NCBI RefSeq assembly: GCF_028750675.1
Contig: NZ_JAQQPZ010000015.1
Span: 45,767-109,766 of the forward strand
Direction of reading: 5' to 3'
DNA from: Shewanella metallivivens
Lineage (GTDB): Bacteria; Pseudomonadota; Gammaproteobacteria; Enterobacterales; Shewanellaceae
DNA length: 64,000 nucleotides
Shown piece by piece: positions 44,180-52,761 of this stretch. Below the pieces are notes generated by a model. It saw nothing but the letters and a program-made list of their open reading frames with translations, was not told the DNA's origin and ran no database searches. The translations under genes were made by a program, and so were the position numbers. Each line of letters begins with the position of its first letter. Position 1 is the stretch's first letter.

Positions 44180-44796
44180 TGAATTATTTGCTCTCTTAAT
44201 TTGGCTATTTTGGCTTCAATTTGTTCGGTTTGGCTCACTAGCTCTTCTAGATTATCACGAAAGTGAATGATCTCAATTTTGTGCGGTGCCAGTCGGTATT
44301 CTTCGGTGGTAAGCTGACTAATATGTGCCCGTGATTTAAGCATCACCTCTTTAATGTCTTGGCCTAGTTGCTTAGCGCCTGTGACTAACTTGTGGGTTGG
44401 CGCGTCGCCGAGATAACGTGATAAGGGTTCGGCAAAATCGAAATGAATATGCTGTAGGTAATGGCTCAGCGTTTGTAGAATCTGAATATCGCCTTCTAAA
44501 CTGAGTTTATCTTGTTTAATCAACTCCGTTAAATTGGCGCCTTCGGTTAACTGGTACAACGTCGAGGCATCAGCATTCACAGTAACTGCCACCTCACCTT
44601 CGTAATGACTCATCACTTGTATTTGCTTGGCAAACACTAAGTATATAGGCCAGCTAAGTTGACTTAGCTGAATGCAAATCACTTTGCCATGCAATGATTT
44701 CTGCTTGGCATAATCATCTTTAGCTTGTGGCGGTAATCGATTAAAACCGGTTTCGATTGCCGCACAAACTAATAAAGCAAACTGATTGACGGCCAT
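44176..44796 (-). CDS. ubiJ: Ubiquinone biosynthesis accessory factor UbiJ
   Basis: UbiJ is a lipid-binding SCP2-domain protein that, with UbiK, organises the cytosolic Ubi enzyme complex. The 206 residues have the SCP2 domain in the N-terminal two thirds (LSQLSWPIYLVF, VNADASTLYQLTEGANL) and a C-terminal helical coiled coil (NLEELVSQTEQIEAKIAKL). It lies between ubiE and ubiB with one-base and four-base overlaps, the standard operon order. Confidence 0.92.
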   Translation of the reverse strand: MAVNQFALLVCAAIETGFNRLPPQAKDDYAKQKSLHGKVICIQLSQLSWPIYLVFAKQIQVMSHYEGEVAVTVNADASTLYQLTEGANLTELIKQDKLSLEGDIQILQTLSHYLQHIHFDFAEPLSRYLGDAPTHKLVTGAKQLGQDIKEVMLKSRAHISQLTTEEYRLAPHKIEIIHFRDNLEELVSQTEQIEAKIAKLREQIIQ

Positions 44797-45551
44797 TAAA
44801 ACTTATAACCTTTGTGTAATGCGACAACACCATCGGTCATGTTGGTGTAATCAACCTGTTCAAAACCGGCATCTACCATCATTTGTTTTAAGGTTTCTTG
44901 ATCAGGATGCATGCGAATTGACTCGGCGAGGTATTCGTAGCTGTCGGCATCTTTAGTGATAAGCTCACCCATTTTTGGCAACACTTTAAAGCTATACATG
45001 TCGTACACTTTGCGCATAAGTTCATGCTTTGGCGTTGAGAACTCAAGTACCAACAACTTGCCACCCGGTTTTAATACACGTTGCATTGAGCGTAACGCGG
45101 CATCTTTATCGGTAACATTACGTAAGCCAAATGCAATGGTAATAATGTCGAAGTGATTATCAGGAAACGGCAATGCTTCAGCGTTTGCTTGTACATAACT
45201 GACGTTATTAACAATGCCTTTGTCACGCAGTTTAGTGCGGCCAACTTTAAGCATAGAATCATTGATATCAGCCAGTACTACCTGGCCGCGATCACCGACT
45301 AAATGTGAAAACTTAGCCGTTAAGTCGCCTGTGCCGCCAGCTAAATCTAGCACTTTCATTCCTGGGCGCGCTGCCGCAGTTTCGATCGTATGACGCTTCC
45401 AAAAGCGGTGAATACCGAAAGACATCACGTCATTCATAATGTCGTACTTCGCGGCCACTGAGTGAAACACATCGGCAACTAAGTCCGCTTTTTTATCTGC
45501 TTCAACGGTTTTATATCCAAAATGCGTGTTCTTTGGTTCGCCCTCAGACAT
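44796..45551 (-). CDS. ubiE: Ubiquinone/menaquinone C-methyltransferase UbiE
   Basis: UbiE performs the C-methylation step in both ubiquinone and menaquinone synthesis using SAM. The 251 residues show FGYKTV, the SAM loop VLDLAGGTGDLTAKF, the acidic DINDSML and the family motifs FGLRNVTDKDAAL and LEFSTP. It is first in ubiE-ubiJ-ubiB-tatABC. Menaquinone made here would feed the fumarate reductase encoded at 27292-30785. Confidence 0.97.
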   Translation of the reverse strand: MSEGEPKNTHFGYKTVEADKKADLVADVFHSVAAKYDIMNDVMSFGIHRFWKRHTIETAAARPGMKVLDLAGGTGDLTAKFSHLVGDRGQVVLADINDSMLKVGRTKLRDKGIVNNVSYVQANAEALPFPDNHFDIITIAFGLRNVTDKDAALRSMQRVLKPGGKLLVLEFSTPKHELMRKVYDMYSFKVLPKMGELITKDADSYEYLAESIRMHPDQETLKQMMVDAGFEQVDYTNMTDGVVALHKGYKF

Positions 45552-45804
45552 CGGTATATTCCTATAATGTGCGATAATTAAGTGCGAGTGTAAGTCATTG
45601 CGAATGATTGCTGAAACACTGTGGTGCTAGAGTGTGACAACAATCAATTAGTTGTCTAGTCAGCTACGTTGGGTAATTCACATCATCTTGAACGCCACAA
45701 TGAACTCGCGTCGATTAACCTTGATAAAAATGCCCATCAGAGGCTAAAAAATTGTTCTGCATTAGAGCATAAAATTAGCCTTTAATGAATAGCTTTAGTG
45801 GATT

Positions 45805-46833
45805 CTAATTCAGCCTAGCTAATCGTCCCTGAATATAAGCATAAATTAACTCGCTCAGTCCTTGGCCAACGTCACGCATCCCCGCAGTCACCCCCGCGTG
45901 ATGACATGACGGGGCAGCTTCTGCAAAGTGAACGTAAGTGCATGGGCAATGCTTGGCAATATAATGCACATATTGGCAGGCATCGAGAAGCGGAATACCG
46001 GCAAATGTGGCCGCGCTACTGGGCATATTGGCAATGGCGTCAACGTCGAGCTCTAAGGCAACCGGTAATTGGGTTTGATTTAGTGCTGTGGCAATGTGTT
46101 TTAATGCAGCGTCGAGCTGCAATTCTCTGCGCACCCAAATTTGTTGAAAACTGTGCCATGTTGCACCAAACAAACTCAATTGTTCTAATGTTGATTCGCT
46201 ATTTTTAAGTTCGTGTAGACCCAAAATATGGTAATGGTCTAACGCGCCATTGGCTGCTGCGTAGCTAAATCCATTGCCACTATGGCGACCTTCTCTGGGT
46301 CTAAAATCGGAATGAGGATCTAGGTTAACCGCGGCGACGGGTAGACCTGTGAAGGCTTTAATGGCCATTAATAATCCGTAAGCATTATTGTGACCACCGC
46401 CGATGACAATGGGTTCTAACCCGGCTTTTAATAGATGGCATGTGGCATCAATAACAAGTTGGTCAAGTTCGGCCGTGGCTTGGCGAAGTTCATCTACGCT
46501 GCTGACAGAGTCTGGCTGTGTGGCCAAGCTTATTTGGCCGAGAATGGCACATTGATTACCGTTTAAAAAACGATTCGATTGTAAATTTAAAAATTGAGCC
46601 ATGCAGGCGTGAAAGGATTCGCTTGCGCCACCACGACCTAAATTTGCTCGTGGGCCTACATCTTCAGCAATGGCTATGATGGCAAATCGTGCACCGGCAT
46701 TGGCTGCAAGTTGGGCGTTTTCAGCTAAGGTCTGTTGCGGGTTAGCCAATAAGACTTGTTGGCCCAATTTAGTTTCATTGGCTCTGATGCTCAGTAAAGC
46801 ATCACAATGCTGTTGGGTAAACGCAGTAAACAT
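45805..46833 (-). CDS. hutG: Arginase-family hydrolase, formimidoylglutamase-like
   Basis: The 342-residue protein has the ureohydrolase dimanganese ligands: H in IGGGHNNAYG, D-x-H-x-D in LDPHSDFRP and D-x-D in ELDVDAI. The GGGHN and FRPREGRHSG segments fit HutG-type enzymes, which release formamide from formiminoglutamate in histidine breakdown. No hutU, hutH or hutI is adjacent, so the substrate is not certain. ATG at 46833 has GAGG upstream; an upstream in-frame start at 46881 lies over the rraA terminator. Confidence 0.72.
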   Translation of the reverse strand: MFTAFTQQHCDALLSIRANETKLGQQVLLANPQQTLAENAQLAANAGARFAIIAIAEDVGPRANLGRGGASESFHACMAQFLNLQSNRFLNGNQCAILGQISLATQPDSVSSVDELRQATAELDQLVIDATCHLLKAGLEPIVIGGGHNNAYGLLMAIKAFTGLPVAAVNLDPHSDFRPREGRHSGNGFSYAAANGALDHYHILGLHELKNSESTLEQLSLFGATWHSFQQIWVRRELQLDAALKHIATALNQTQLPVALELDVDAIANMPSSAATFAGIPLLDACQYVHYIAKHCPCTYVHFAEAAPSCHHAGVTAGMRDVGQGLSELIYAYIQGRLARLN

Positions 46834-46867
46834 TATTGTGTACCTCACATTGGCTGAATATTGACAT

Positions 46868-46893
46868 AAAAAAACCAGCATAGCTGGTTTTTA
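46868..46893 (-). terminator. Rho-independent terminator of rraA
   Basis: The arms AAAAACCAGC and GCTGGTTTTT with a three-base loop and trailing T-run on the minus strand; it separates rraA from the hutG-like gene. Confidence 0.87.
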
Positions 46894-46945
46894 GAAATCG
46901 TGTTGCCCTAGATTATGCAAGGGCGTTGTCGTTGAACATGAGTTA

Positions 46946-47431
46946 TTATTCAATATCTAATGGTTCTGGCGACAAAATGACTCCGGTATTGTCAGCGTAA
47001 ATATGATCACCTGGTAAGAAGGTTACGCCGCCAAAGTTAACTGGAATTTCGACTTCACCAACGCCATTGCCTTCAGCACCAACAGGAATAGATGCAATGG
47101 CTTGAATCCCAATGTCGAGCTCTTCAAGGGTATCGACATCGCGAACAGAACCATAAACAATAATACCTTCCCAGTTGTTTGCAACGGCAAGTTCAGCAAT
47201 TTTAGCGTCAACTAAGGCGCGTCTTAATGAACCGCCGCCATCGACTAACAGCACCTTACCTTCACCATCATCTTCTAAAGCATCAGCAATCAGGCCGTAG
47301 TCTTCAAAGCATTTAATGGTACTGATTGAGCCACCGAAGGAGCTGCAACCACCATAGTTACTGAACATAGGTTCGACGACATCAACTACATCTATATACA
47401 TGTCGCAGAGTTCTGAGGTGTTGTATTCCAT
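46946..47431 (-). CDS. rraA: Regulator of ribonuclease E activity RraA
   Basis: RraA is a trimeric cytoplasmic protein that binds RNase E and inhibits degradosome activity. The 161 residues match E. coli RraA throughout: NYGGCSSFGGSISTIKCFED, LLVDGGGSLRRALVD and VYGSVRDVDTLEELDIG. The related aldolase fold catalytic pattern is not implied. It is transcribed alone with its own terminator. RhlB, another degradosome component, is also in this window. Confidence 0.96.
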   Translation of the reverse strand: MEYNTSELCDMYIDVVDVVEPMFSNYGGCSSFGGSISTIKCFEDYGLIADALEDDGEGKVLLVDGGGSLRRALVDAKIAELAVANNWEGIIVYGSVRDVDTLEELDIGIQAIASIPVGAEGNGVGEVEIPVNFGGVTFLPGDHIYADNTGVILSPEPLDIE

Positions 47432-47815
47432 ATTTAACTCCTGTTGGGCAGCAATGGTAAATTGCTGGGTAAAGCAAAGATAAATGAATTATATGAGCTT
47501 TTTGTGAAAATAAAAGCCTTATCAATCACCAGATTGCTGTAAATCAACTTATTGCAAAAACACGCTAATTTAATCGATTGGCCTAAATACAGAACAAGGA
47601 TCAAATTTGGAAGTAATTTTCTTTCAAATTTAGCAGTTTAGCCGATATATGTTGATTTAGGTCATTCTAATACGTTTTTTAATTACAACTTTGAACGTCA
47701 TTTTGTTAACATAACACTCAGATTTTTAATGTTAGTTTACAATTAATACTAGCTTTAGGGGCATGGATCCCCCGTTACGCTTACGGAAGGTAGAGAGCCT
47801 GAAATAGAGGTTCTT
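47432..47815. other. Intergenic region between rraA and the YgjV-like gene
   Basis: A 384-bp AT-rich region with divergent promoters implied. A short imperfect inverted repeat built on AAATTTG lies around 47605-47635, and a small GGGG/CCCC hairpin at about 47758-47773 is in the leader of the next gene. I could not match it to a known riboswitch or operator. Confidence 0.4.
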
Positions 47816-48064
47816 ATGGAAAATATCAATTTTATTGAAGTCTTAGGTTATGCAGCATCGGTTATGGTTGCTATTTCGTTGATGATGAAAGACATCATTT
47901 TACTAAGATGTTTAAATTTTCTTGGTTGTTCTTTCTTTGTTGCTTACGGGTATTCAATCGATGCATGGCCTGTGGCTGGAATGAACGCATTTGTTGCTTG
48001 TATCAATGTGTATCACTTAGTGAAAATTTATCGCAACAGATCGTTACAAGCACAAACAGCTTAA
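47816..48064 (+). CDS. Small inner-membrane protein, YgjV-like
   Basis: An 82-residue protein with three predicted membrane helices (about 6-24, 28-46 and 50-68): LGYAASVMVAISLMM, LRCLNFLGCSFFVAYGY and AWPVAGMNAFVACINVYHLV. This pattern resembles YgjV-type and PQ-loop-like half proteins. No transport substrate can be inferred. The ATG has a GAGG site and the gene is closed by a clear terminator, so it is a real monocistronic gene. Confidence 0.75.
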   Translation: MENINFIEVLGYAASVMVAISLMMKDIILLRCLNFLGCSFFVAYGYSIDAWPVAGMNAFVACINVYHLVKIYRNRSLQAQTA

Positions 48065-48104
48065 GTCGGATTTAGCATTTTTAGCACGCTCGCTAAGTCG
48101 ATAA

Positions 48105-48143
48105 CAAAAACCTCTCAAGCTTATGTTTGAGAGGTTTTTTTGT
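48105..48143 (+). terminator. Rho-independent terminator after the YgjV-like gene
   Basis: The arms AAAAACCTCTCAA and TTGAGAGGTTTTT with a short loop, followed by further T. Confidence 0.88.
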
Positions 48144-48298
48144 TAAAGAGTCCATTATCAATATCATTTTTCATTGTCATAAAACTGTAGACTCACTGTC
48201 ACCTCGTGTTCATTCCTACTCTCTATTATTTAGCTTGTTAACAAATAGATAACTTTGCTCGGGTTGAAGATGTCCCAGCGTTTGGCATGGAGTCAAGC

Positions 48299-48814
48299 AT
48301 GAAGATGAATATCAGTGAGTTGGATAAATATTGCTTTTATTGGATAGTGCAATTTAGTCGTGACAACCACTTAAGTCCTGCGGCTAAACGAATGTCGGCA
48401 ACAGGCGACGGTCATTACTATGCCTATTTGTCAGTAGCGTTACTTTTTCTTCACCCCCATGGGCAATCATTTTTTAATTTAATGCTGGGCAGCTTTACTG
48501 TCGAATTTCCGTTGTATTTACTGCTTAAAAATGGCATTCGTCGCCACCGTCCTTGCTATGCATTAGCAGGGTTTGACTCTGGTTTTGAACCCTCTGATAA
48601 GTTTAGTTTACCCTCAGGACATACCGCTGGAGCTTTTGTGTTTGCTAGTGTGGTAAATGTGGTATTTCCATCGTTGGCGCCCATTGCCTTTGCTTGGGCC
48701 TGTTTTGTGGGCGCATCTCGTATTGCCCTTGGCGTGCATTATCCATTAGATATTCTGGCTGGGGCGGGTTTAGGTGTGGGGTCCGTCATACTGGTTGAGC
48801 AACTAATGCTGTAA
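48299..48814 (+). CDS. PAP2-family membrane phosphatase
   Basis: A 171-residue membrane protein with the three PAP2 catalytic motifs: KNGIRRHRP (motif C1), PSGHT (C2) and SRIALGVHYPLD (C3). It probably dephosphorylates a lipid phosphate at the inner membrane. ATG at 48299 has GGAG six bases upstream; ATG at 48287 lacks a site. It is 56 bp before the glycosyltransferase gene on the same strand, suggesting a joint role in glycolipid or envelope polymer metabolism. The substrate is unknown. Confidence 0.88.
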   Translation: MKMNISELDKYCFYWIVQFSRDNHLSPAAKRMSATGDGHYYAYLSVALLFLHPHGQSFFNLMLGSFTVEFPLYLLLKNGIRRHRPCYALAGFDSGFEPSDKFSLPSGHTAGAFVFASVVNVVFPSLAPIAFAWACFVGASRIALGVHYPLDILAGAGLGVGSVILVEQLML

Positions 48815-48870
48815 TTTTCATTACATCATCATTGTTTAAGTGATTAAGCCGTTGAGGAAATAAAGCTATT

Positions 48871-49920
48871 ATGAAAATTCTGTACGGGGTCCAAGGTACT
48901 GGCAATGGGCATATTAGCCGTGCGCGGGTGATGGCTAAAGCGTTAGGAAAGGGCAACATTGACGTAGATTTTATTTTTTCGGGACGAGCGCCTGAGCAAT
49001 ATTTTGATATGCAATGTTTTGGTGATTACCAAACGCGTAATGGCATGACCTTTATTAGCGAGAATGGCCGCGTAAATGTCGCTAAAACAGCAAAACAAAA
49101 TTTAATGGCGAATATATTTTCAGAAATTAAGCAGTTAGATTTAAGTCGCTATGACCTTGTGCTCAATGACTTTGAGCCAGTTAGTGCATGGGCTGCGCGA
49201 CAGCAAAACGTGCCATCGATTGCGATTAGCCATCAAGCTGCATTGCAATACCCTGTACCTAAACAGGGCACAAATTGGTTTAATGAGTTACTACTCAATC
49301 GTTTTGCGCCCGTTGATATTGCCCTAGGGTGTCATTGGCATCATTTTGGTTTTCCTATTTTGCCGCCTTTTGTCGAAGTGTCTGCCAGTTGTGGGGATCA
49401 TAGTCATCAAATTTTAGTCTACCTTCCTTTTGAAGATGCCGACCGAATCGCTGAGTTTTTAGCGCCGTTCGATCAATATCAATTTTTTGTTTATCACAGC
49501 ATAAAGCCCATAAAAGGCATGGCGGAGCACATACAATGGCATGGTTTTAATCGTGAAGGCTTTAAACAACATATGTCGCAATGTGGTGGAGTGATTGGTA
49601 ATGCAGGATTTGAACTCGCCAGTGAAGCAATGACCCTAGGTAAAAAGCTACTTGTTAAACCACTATTAGGCCAATTTGAGCAACAGGCAAATGTGGCGGC
49701 ATTGCAATTACTGGCAGCGGCGGAGAGCATGATACAGCTAGATTCGGCCATATTGAAACGTTGGTTAAAGTCTCCTTCTCCAAAGCCTATTGCTTATCCG
49801 CAAGTGGGTGATGCGTTAGTTGATTGGTTAAAAATGGGTGATTGGCATCACTCAGAGCGCTTATGCCAAGACTTATGGTCGCAAGTGGAGTTGCCTGATA
49901 ATTGGTATAAAAAGCAATAG
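48871..49920 (+). CDS. MJ1255/VC2487-family glycosyltransferase
   Basis: A 349-residue GT-B-type protein. The N terminus MKILYGVQGTGNGHISRARV is the family hallmark, and the C-terminal GVIGNAGFELASEAMTLGKK segment is the nucleotide-sugar binding region, as in MurG/UGT-like enzymes. A relative in Vibrio (VC2487) also lies next to a PAP2 phosphatase, as far as I recall. The acceptor is unknown; a membrane lipid is plausible given the neighbour. Confidence 0.85.
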   Translation: MKILYGVQGTGNGHISRARVMAKALGKGNIDVDFIFSGRAPEQYFDMQCFGDYQTRNGMTFISENGRVNVAKTAKQNLMANIFSEIKQLDLSRYDLVLNDFEPVSAWAARQQNVPSIAISHQAALQYPVPKQGTNWFNELLLNRFAPVDIALGCHWHHFGFPILPPFVEVSASCGDHSHQILVYLPFEDADRIAEFLAPFDQYQFFVYHSIKPIKGMAEHIQWHGFNREGFKQHMSQCGGVIGNAGFELASEAMTLGKKLLVKPLLGQFEQQANVAALQLLAAAESMIQLDSAILKRWLKSPSPKPIAYPQVGDALVDWLKMGDWHHSERLCQDLWSQVELPDNWYKKQ

Positions 49921-49991
49921 ACGCTTTATGGGTAAAGCGCAATAAAGTGTGATTTATTGCGTGTTTACGGTGGTGTGTTTTTAAACCCAGA

Positions 49992-50459
49992 TTAAGAATG
50001 ACGATTATGCAACACTTCTAATAACTGATCTTCTAATTCAAAACGAGCTTCCATAGATTGTGCTAATTTCGATAAATCACTATCAAGTTGATACAGAATA
50101 TCTTCGTCGACAGCCTCTGTGTACTTGTCGTTAAAATCGAGAGCTGCATCGGTACTTTCGCTTATTTGAGGTAATAATGCTTTCGCGGTATCGATACTTG
50201 ATTCACCAAATTTTTCGCAGGCTTTCACAACGTTGTTGTATACCTCAAAATGGCCTTCCGAGACATAGTCGACTAATTGATCGCAAAAGTCTTTCACTTG
50301 TTCAAGTGTTGGCAACGACTTTTCTGCTCGAGAATAAGGCGCAAGACCAGCGACAATAAAATATTGTATCAATAATTTTCGGCGGTGATTAAGCCACTGA
50401 TCGACTAACTTATTGGCGCCGCCCCAGCGTTTCTCTGCTTTTTCTAATTTTGTTAGCAT
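49992..50459 (-). CDS. rsd: Rsd/AlgQ-family anti-sigma-70 factor
   Basis: Rsd binds region 4 of sigma-70 and favours alternative sigma factors in stationary phase. The 155-residue all-helical protein matches E. coli Rsd in length and in ANKLVDQWLNHRRKLLIQYF, DFCDQLVDYVSEGHFEVY and LAQSMEARFELEDQLLEVL. It is divergent from hemE, whereas E. coli also has rsd close to hemE. A terminator-like hairpin lies about 140 bp upstream of its start. Confidence 0.88.
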   Translation of the reverse strand: MLTKLEKAEKRWGGANKLVDQWLNHRRKLLIQYFIVAGLAPYSRAEKSLPTLEQVKDFCDQLVDYVSEGHFEVYNNVVKACEKFGESSIDTAKALLPQISESTDAALDFNDKYTEAVDEDILYQLDSDLSKLAQSMEARFELEDQLLEVLHNRHS

Positions 50460-50911
50460 GTGTATTCTCTAATCAGCAACCTTTCTATAACAACTAATGT
50501 ATTGGACAAAGTGTATTGTGATCAACTGTTTTATTTATATTTTCAGGACCAACCAGCTAAGAACGCTGAAAAAGAGAATGGCAAATGATAGACAATAAAA
50601 AACCCCGTGAAGGCAGGCCATCACGGGGTAACGAAGTTTTCAAAGGCTCGATTTTTCGGGCTTCTTGATTGTTCTTGCTAGCGCACACTTTTTATACCAA
50701 ACGACTTATCACGACGCAACTCTTAATCAGTTAATTTGCGATTTACACATCAATATTGTGTGTTTTGTGAGCAATAAAGCGAGTGTGTTAAAAAATTAAC
50801 CATTAGATTTAGGAATAGCTCACATAAATCTCGCTTGAGTGGTTACATTAATCGCGTAAGTGCTAAACTAGCGCCCAGCAGAAATCATAACAGTCTAGGA
50901 AGAAAGCCCAC
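50460..50911. other. rsd-hemE divergent intergenic region with an orphan terminator
   Basis: A 452-bp region with no ORF. It holds promoters for rsd (minus) and hemE (plus). A strong hairpin with a minus-strand T-run at 50595-50629 ends no known gene. The AGGAAG ribosome site of hemE is at about 50897. The rest holds nothing I recognise. Confidence 0.45.
50595..50629 (-). terminator. Orphan rho-independent terminator upstream of rsd
   Basis: The arms ACCCCGTGA and TCACGGGGT with a ten-base loop, followed on the minus strand by TTTTTTATTG. It would stop a transcript that starts between here and hemE and precedes rsd, so it is either an attenuator in the rsd leader or the end of a small RNA. 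Confidence 0.75.
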
Positions 50912-51976
50912 ATGGCAGAATTAAAAAATGATCGTTATTTACGTGCGTTGTTAAAGCAGCCAGTTGATGTCACTCCCGTATGGATGATGCGTCAAGCAGG
51001 CCGTTATTTACCTGAATACAAAGCAACTCGAGCTCAGGCTGGCGACTTTATGTCGTTATGTCGTAACGCTGAATTAGCTTGCGAAGTGACGTTACAGCCT
51101 TTGCGTCGTTATGATTTAGATGCTGCGATTTTATTCTCAGATATTTTGACTGTACCCGATGCGATGGGGCTAGGCCTGTACTTTGAAGCAGGTGAAGGTC
51201 CACGTTTTGAACGTCCAACAGATACCATTGATGCCATCAAAAAACTGAGCATCCCAGATCCAGAAGACGAGTTAGGTTACGTAATGCGTGCAGTGAGCAC
51301 CATTCGTCGTGAACTTAACGGTGCAGTACCATTAATTGGCTTTTCAGGTTCACCTTGGACGCTAGCCACTTACATGGTTGAAGGCGGTTCAAGCAAAACG
51401 TTCGAAAAAATCAAACGTATGGCGTATGCAGAACCTGCTGCATTGCACATGTTATTAGATAAGTTAGCAGACTCTGTGGTGTTATATCTTAACGCTCAGG
51501 TGGCTAACGGCGCACAATCGTTAATGATATTCGACTCATGGGGTGGCGCATTATCGCACCACGCTTACCGCGAATTCTCATTACGTTATATGCAAAAAAT
51601 TGTTGATGGCTTAACCCGTTTTGCTGATGGCCGTAAAGTGCCTGTTACCTTGTTCACTAAAGGCGGCGGATTATGGTTAGAGTCTATGGCTGAAACAGGC
51701 TGTGATGCTTTAGGTTTAGATTGGACTGTTGATATCGGTGATGCACGTCGTCGCGTAGGTCATAAAGTGGCTCTACAGGGCAACATGGACCCATCAATGT
51801 TGTATGCTACGCCAGAGCGTATTCATCAAGAAGTTGACCAAATTCTAGCGAGTTATGGTGAAGGTACCGGCCATGTATTTAACTTAGGCCATGGTATTCA
51901 TCAACATGTTGATCCTGAGCATGCTGGTTCATTTATCAACTCTGTGCATGAGTTATCTAAGCAATACCACAAGTAA
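50912..51976 (+). CDS. hemE: Uroporphyrinogen decarboxylase
   Basis: HemE removes four carboxyl groups from uroporphyrinogen III to give coproporphyrinogen III. The N-terminal signature PVWMMRQAGRYLPEY is intact with the substrate-binding Arg residues, as are FSDILTVPDAMGL, GFSGSPWTLATYMVEG and FNLGHGIHQHV. The 354-residue length is normal. AGGAAG precedes the ATG and a terminator follows. With hemB and hemCD, four haem-pathway steps are encoded in this window. Confidence 0.97.
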   Translation: MAELKNDRYLRALLKQPVDVTPVWMMRQAGRYLPEYKATRAQAGDFMSLCRNAELACEVTLQPLRRYDLDAAILFSDILTVPDAMGLGLYFEAGEGPRFERPTDTIDAIKKLSIPDPEDELGYVMRAVSTIRRELNGAVPLIGFSGSPWTLATYMVEGGSSKTFEKIKRMAYAEPAALHMLLDKLADSVVLYLNAQVANGAQSLMIFDSWGGALSHHAYREFSLRYMQKIVDGLTRFADGRKVPVTLFTKGGGLWLESMAETGCDALGLDWTVDIGDARRRVGHKVALQGNMDPSMLYATPERIHQEVDQILASYGEGTGHVFNLGHGIHQHVDPEHAGSFINSVHELSKQYHK

Positions 51977-51994
51977 TCACAGGTATTGGTTAAT

Positions 51995-52024
51995 GAAAGC
52001 GAGCCTTCGGGTTCGCTTTTTTGT
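51995..52024 (+). terminator. Rho-independent terminator of hemE
   Basis: The imperfect arms AAAGCGAGCC and GGTTCGCTTT around a TTCG loop, followed by a T-run, 18 bp after the hemE stop. Confidence 0.87.
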
Positions 52025-52386
52025 TTTATTATTGCCTAACTGCTAACGAGTTACCTCCCGCATTATTCCTCTCTGCCTATTCGTTTTATCTTTGAACTTT
52101 TTCTGTTATCCAATGGCTAATATAGACGCTATAACCTGCAATCAGAATGTCACTCTTGAAAGTTAATTTTTTGCTGTTTTTTTAAGTCATAAAGGCATAT
52201 TGTTAATATATAGGTGTACAAAAAACATGCAGGCATTAATAGTGCTAACCCAATATTAAGAATGAAAAAAACACAAAATGACTTTAGTGATTCATTCGTG
52301 GTAGTTGATTCAATTTTTGAGGTTAGCAACTAAAGATTCTGTTATTGGTTTTCATTTTGCCAACCCTGAAGTAAGTGGAGGTTTAT
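52025..52386. other. Intergenic region before the DUF2892 gene
   Basis: AT-rich, no ORF, no recognisable regulatory motif beyond the good ribosome site (GGAGG) at about 52376-52380. Confidence 0.4.
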
Positions 52387-52575
52387 ATGAAATGTAACAT
52401 AGGTAAAATCGATCGGATGATAAGGATATTTCTTGGAGCATGCATCATTGCTGTTGGCTTTTACAATCAGTCTTGGTGGGGTGTAGTTGGGATTATTCCC
52501 CTATTTACCGCTGCGTTTGGCTGGTGCCCGGCATATGTGCCGTTTGGCATATCAACGTGCAAAACCACGGACTAA
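52387..52575 (+). CDS. DUF2892 family small membrane protein
   Basis: A 62-residue protein: CNIGKIDRMIRIFLG, a first membrane helix, WWGVVGIIPLFTAAFGWCP as the second helix, and a conserved Cys-ending tail (FGISTCK). This is the DUF2892 pattern, also found at the C terminus of YgaP-type rhodaneses. The two cysteines (in GWCP and STCK) are family features. ATG at 52387 follows GGAGG; an open start 12 bp upstream has no site. It is probably monocistronic. Confidence 0.85.
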   Translation: MKCNIGKIDRMIRIFLGACIIAVGFYNQSWWGVVGIIPLFTAAFGWCPAYVPFGISTCKTTD

Positions 52576-52604
52576 ACTTAATGCTTTAAAACATTATAGT
52601 GAGG

Positions 52605-52638
52605 CATCCCTTAATACCATATATGGTATTAAGGGATG
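52605..52638. repeat. Perfect 34-bp palindrome
   Basis: Bases 52605-52638 are self-complementary over all 34 positions (left arm CATCCCTTAATACCAT). It lies 29 bp after the DUF2892 stop. No run of T follows on either strand, so it is not a classical terminator, though it may act as one weakly or bind a dimeric protein. Confidence 0.8.
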
Positions 52639-52761
52639 GTTTGTGCCTTCATAGCTAACCATTGATGTGTCGGGTGCACACAGGGTGACTTTGAGCGTAA
52701 TATTTAGTGGCTGTTGAAGCGAGGTCTTAAATGGCTCAAGTAGAGGAGTGTTGGAGTGCAA

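Noticed and set aside
50690..50705. Third copy of the inverted-repeat element (TATACCAA)
   Set aside because: Only eight bases match an element end and no partner repeat or internal block is nearby.
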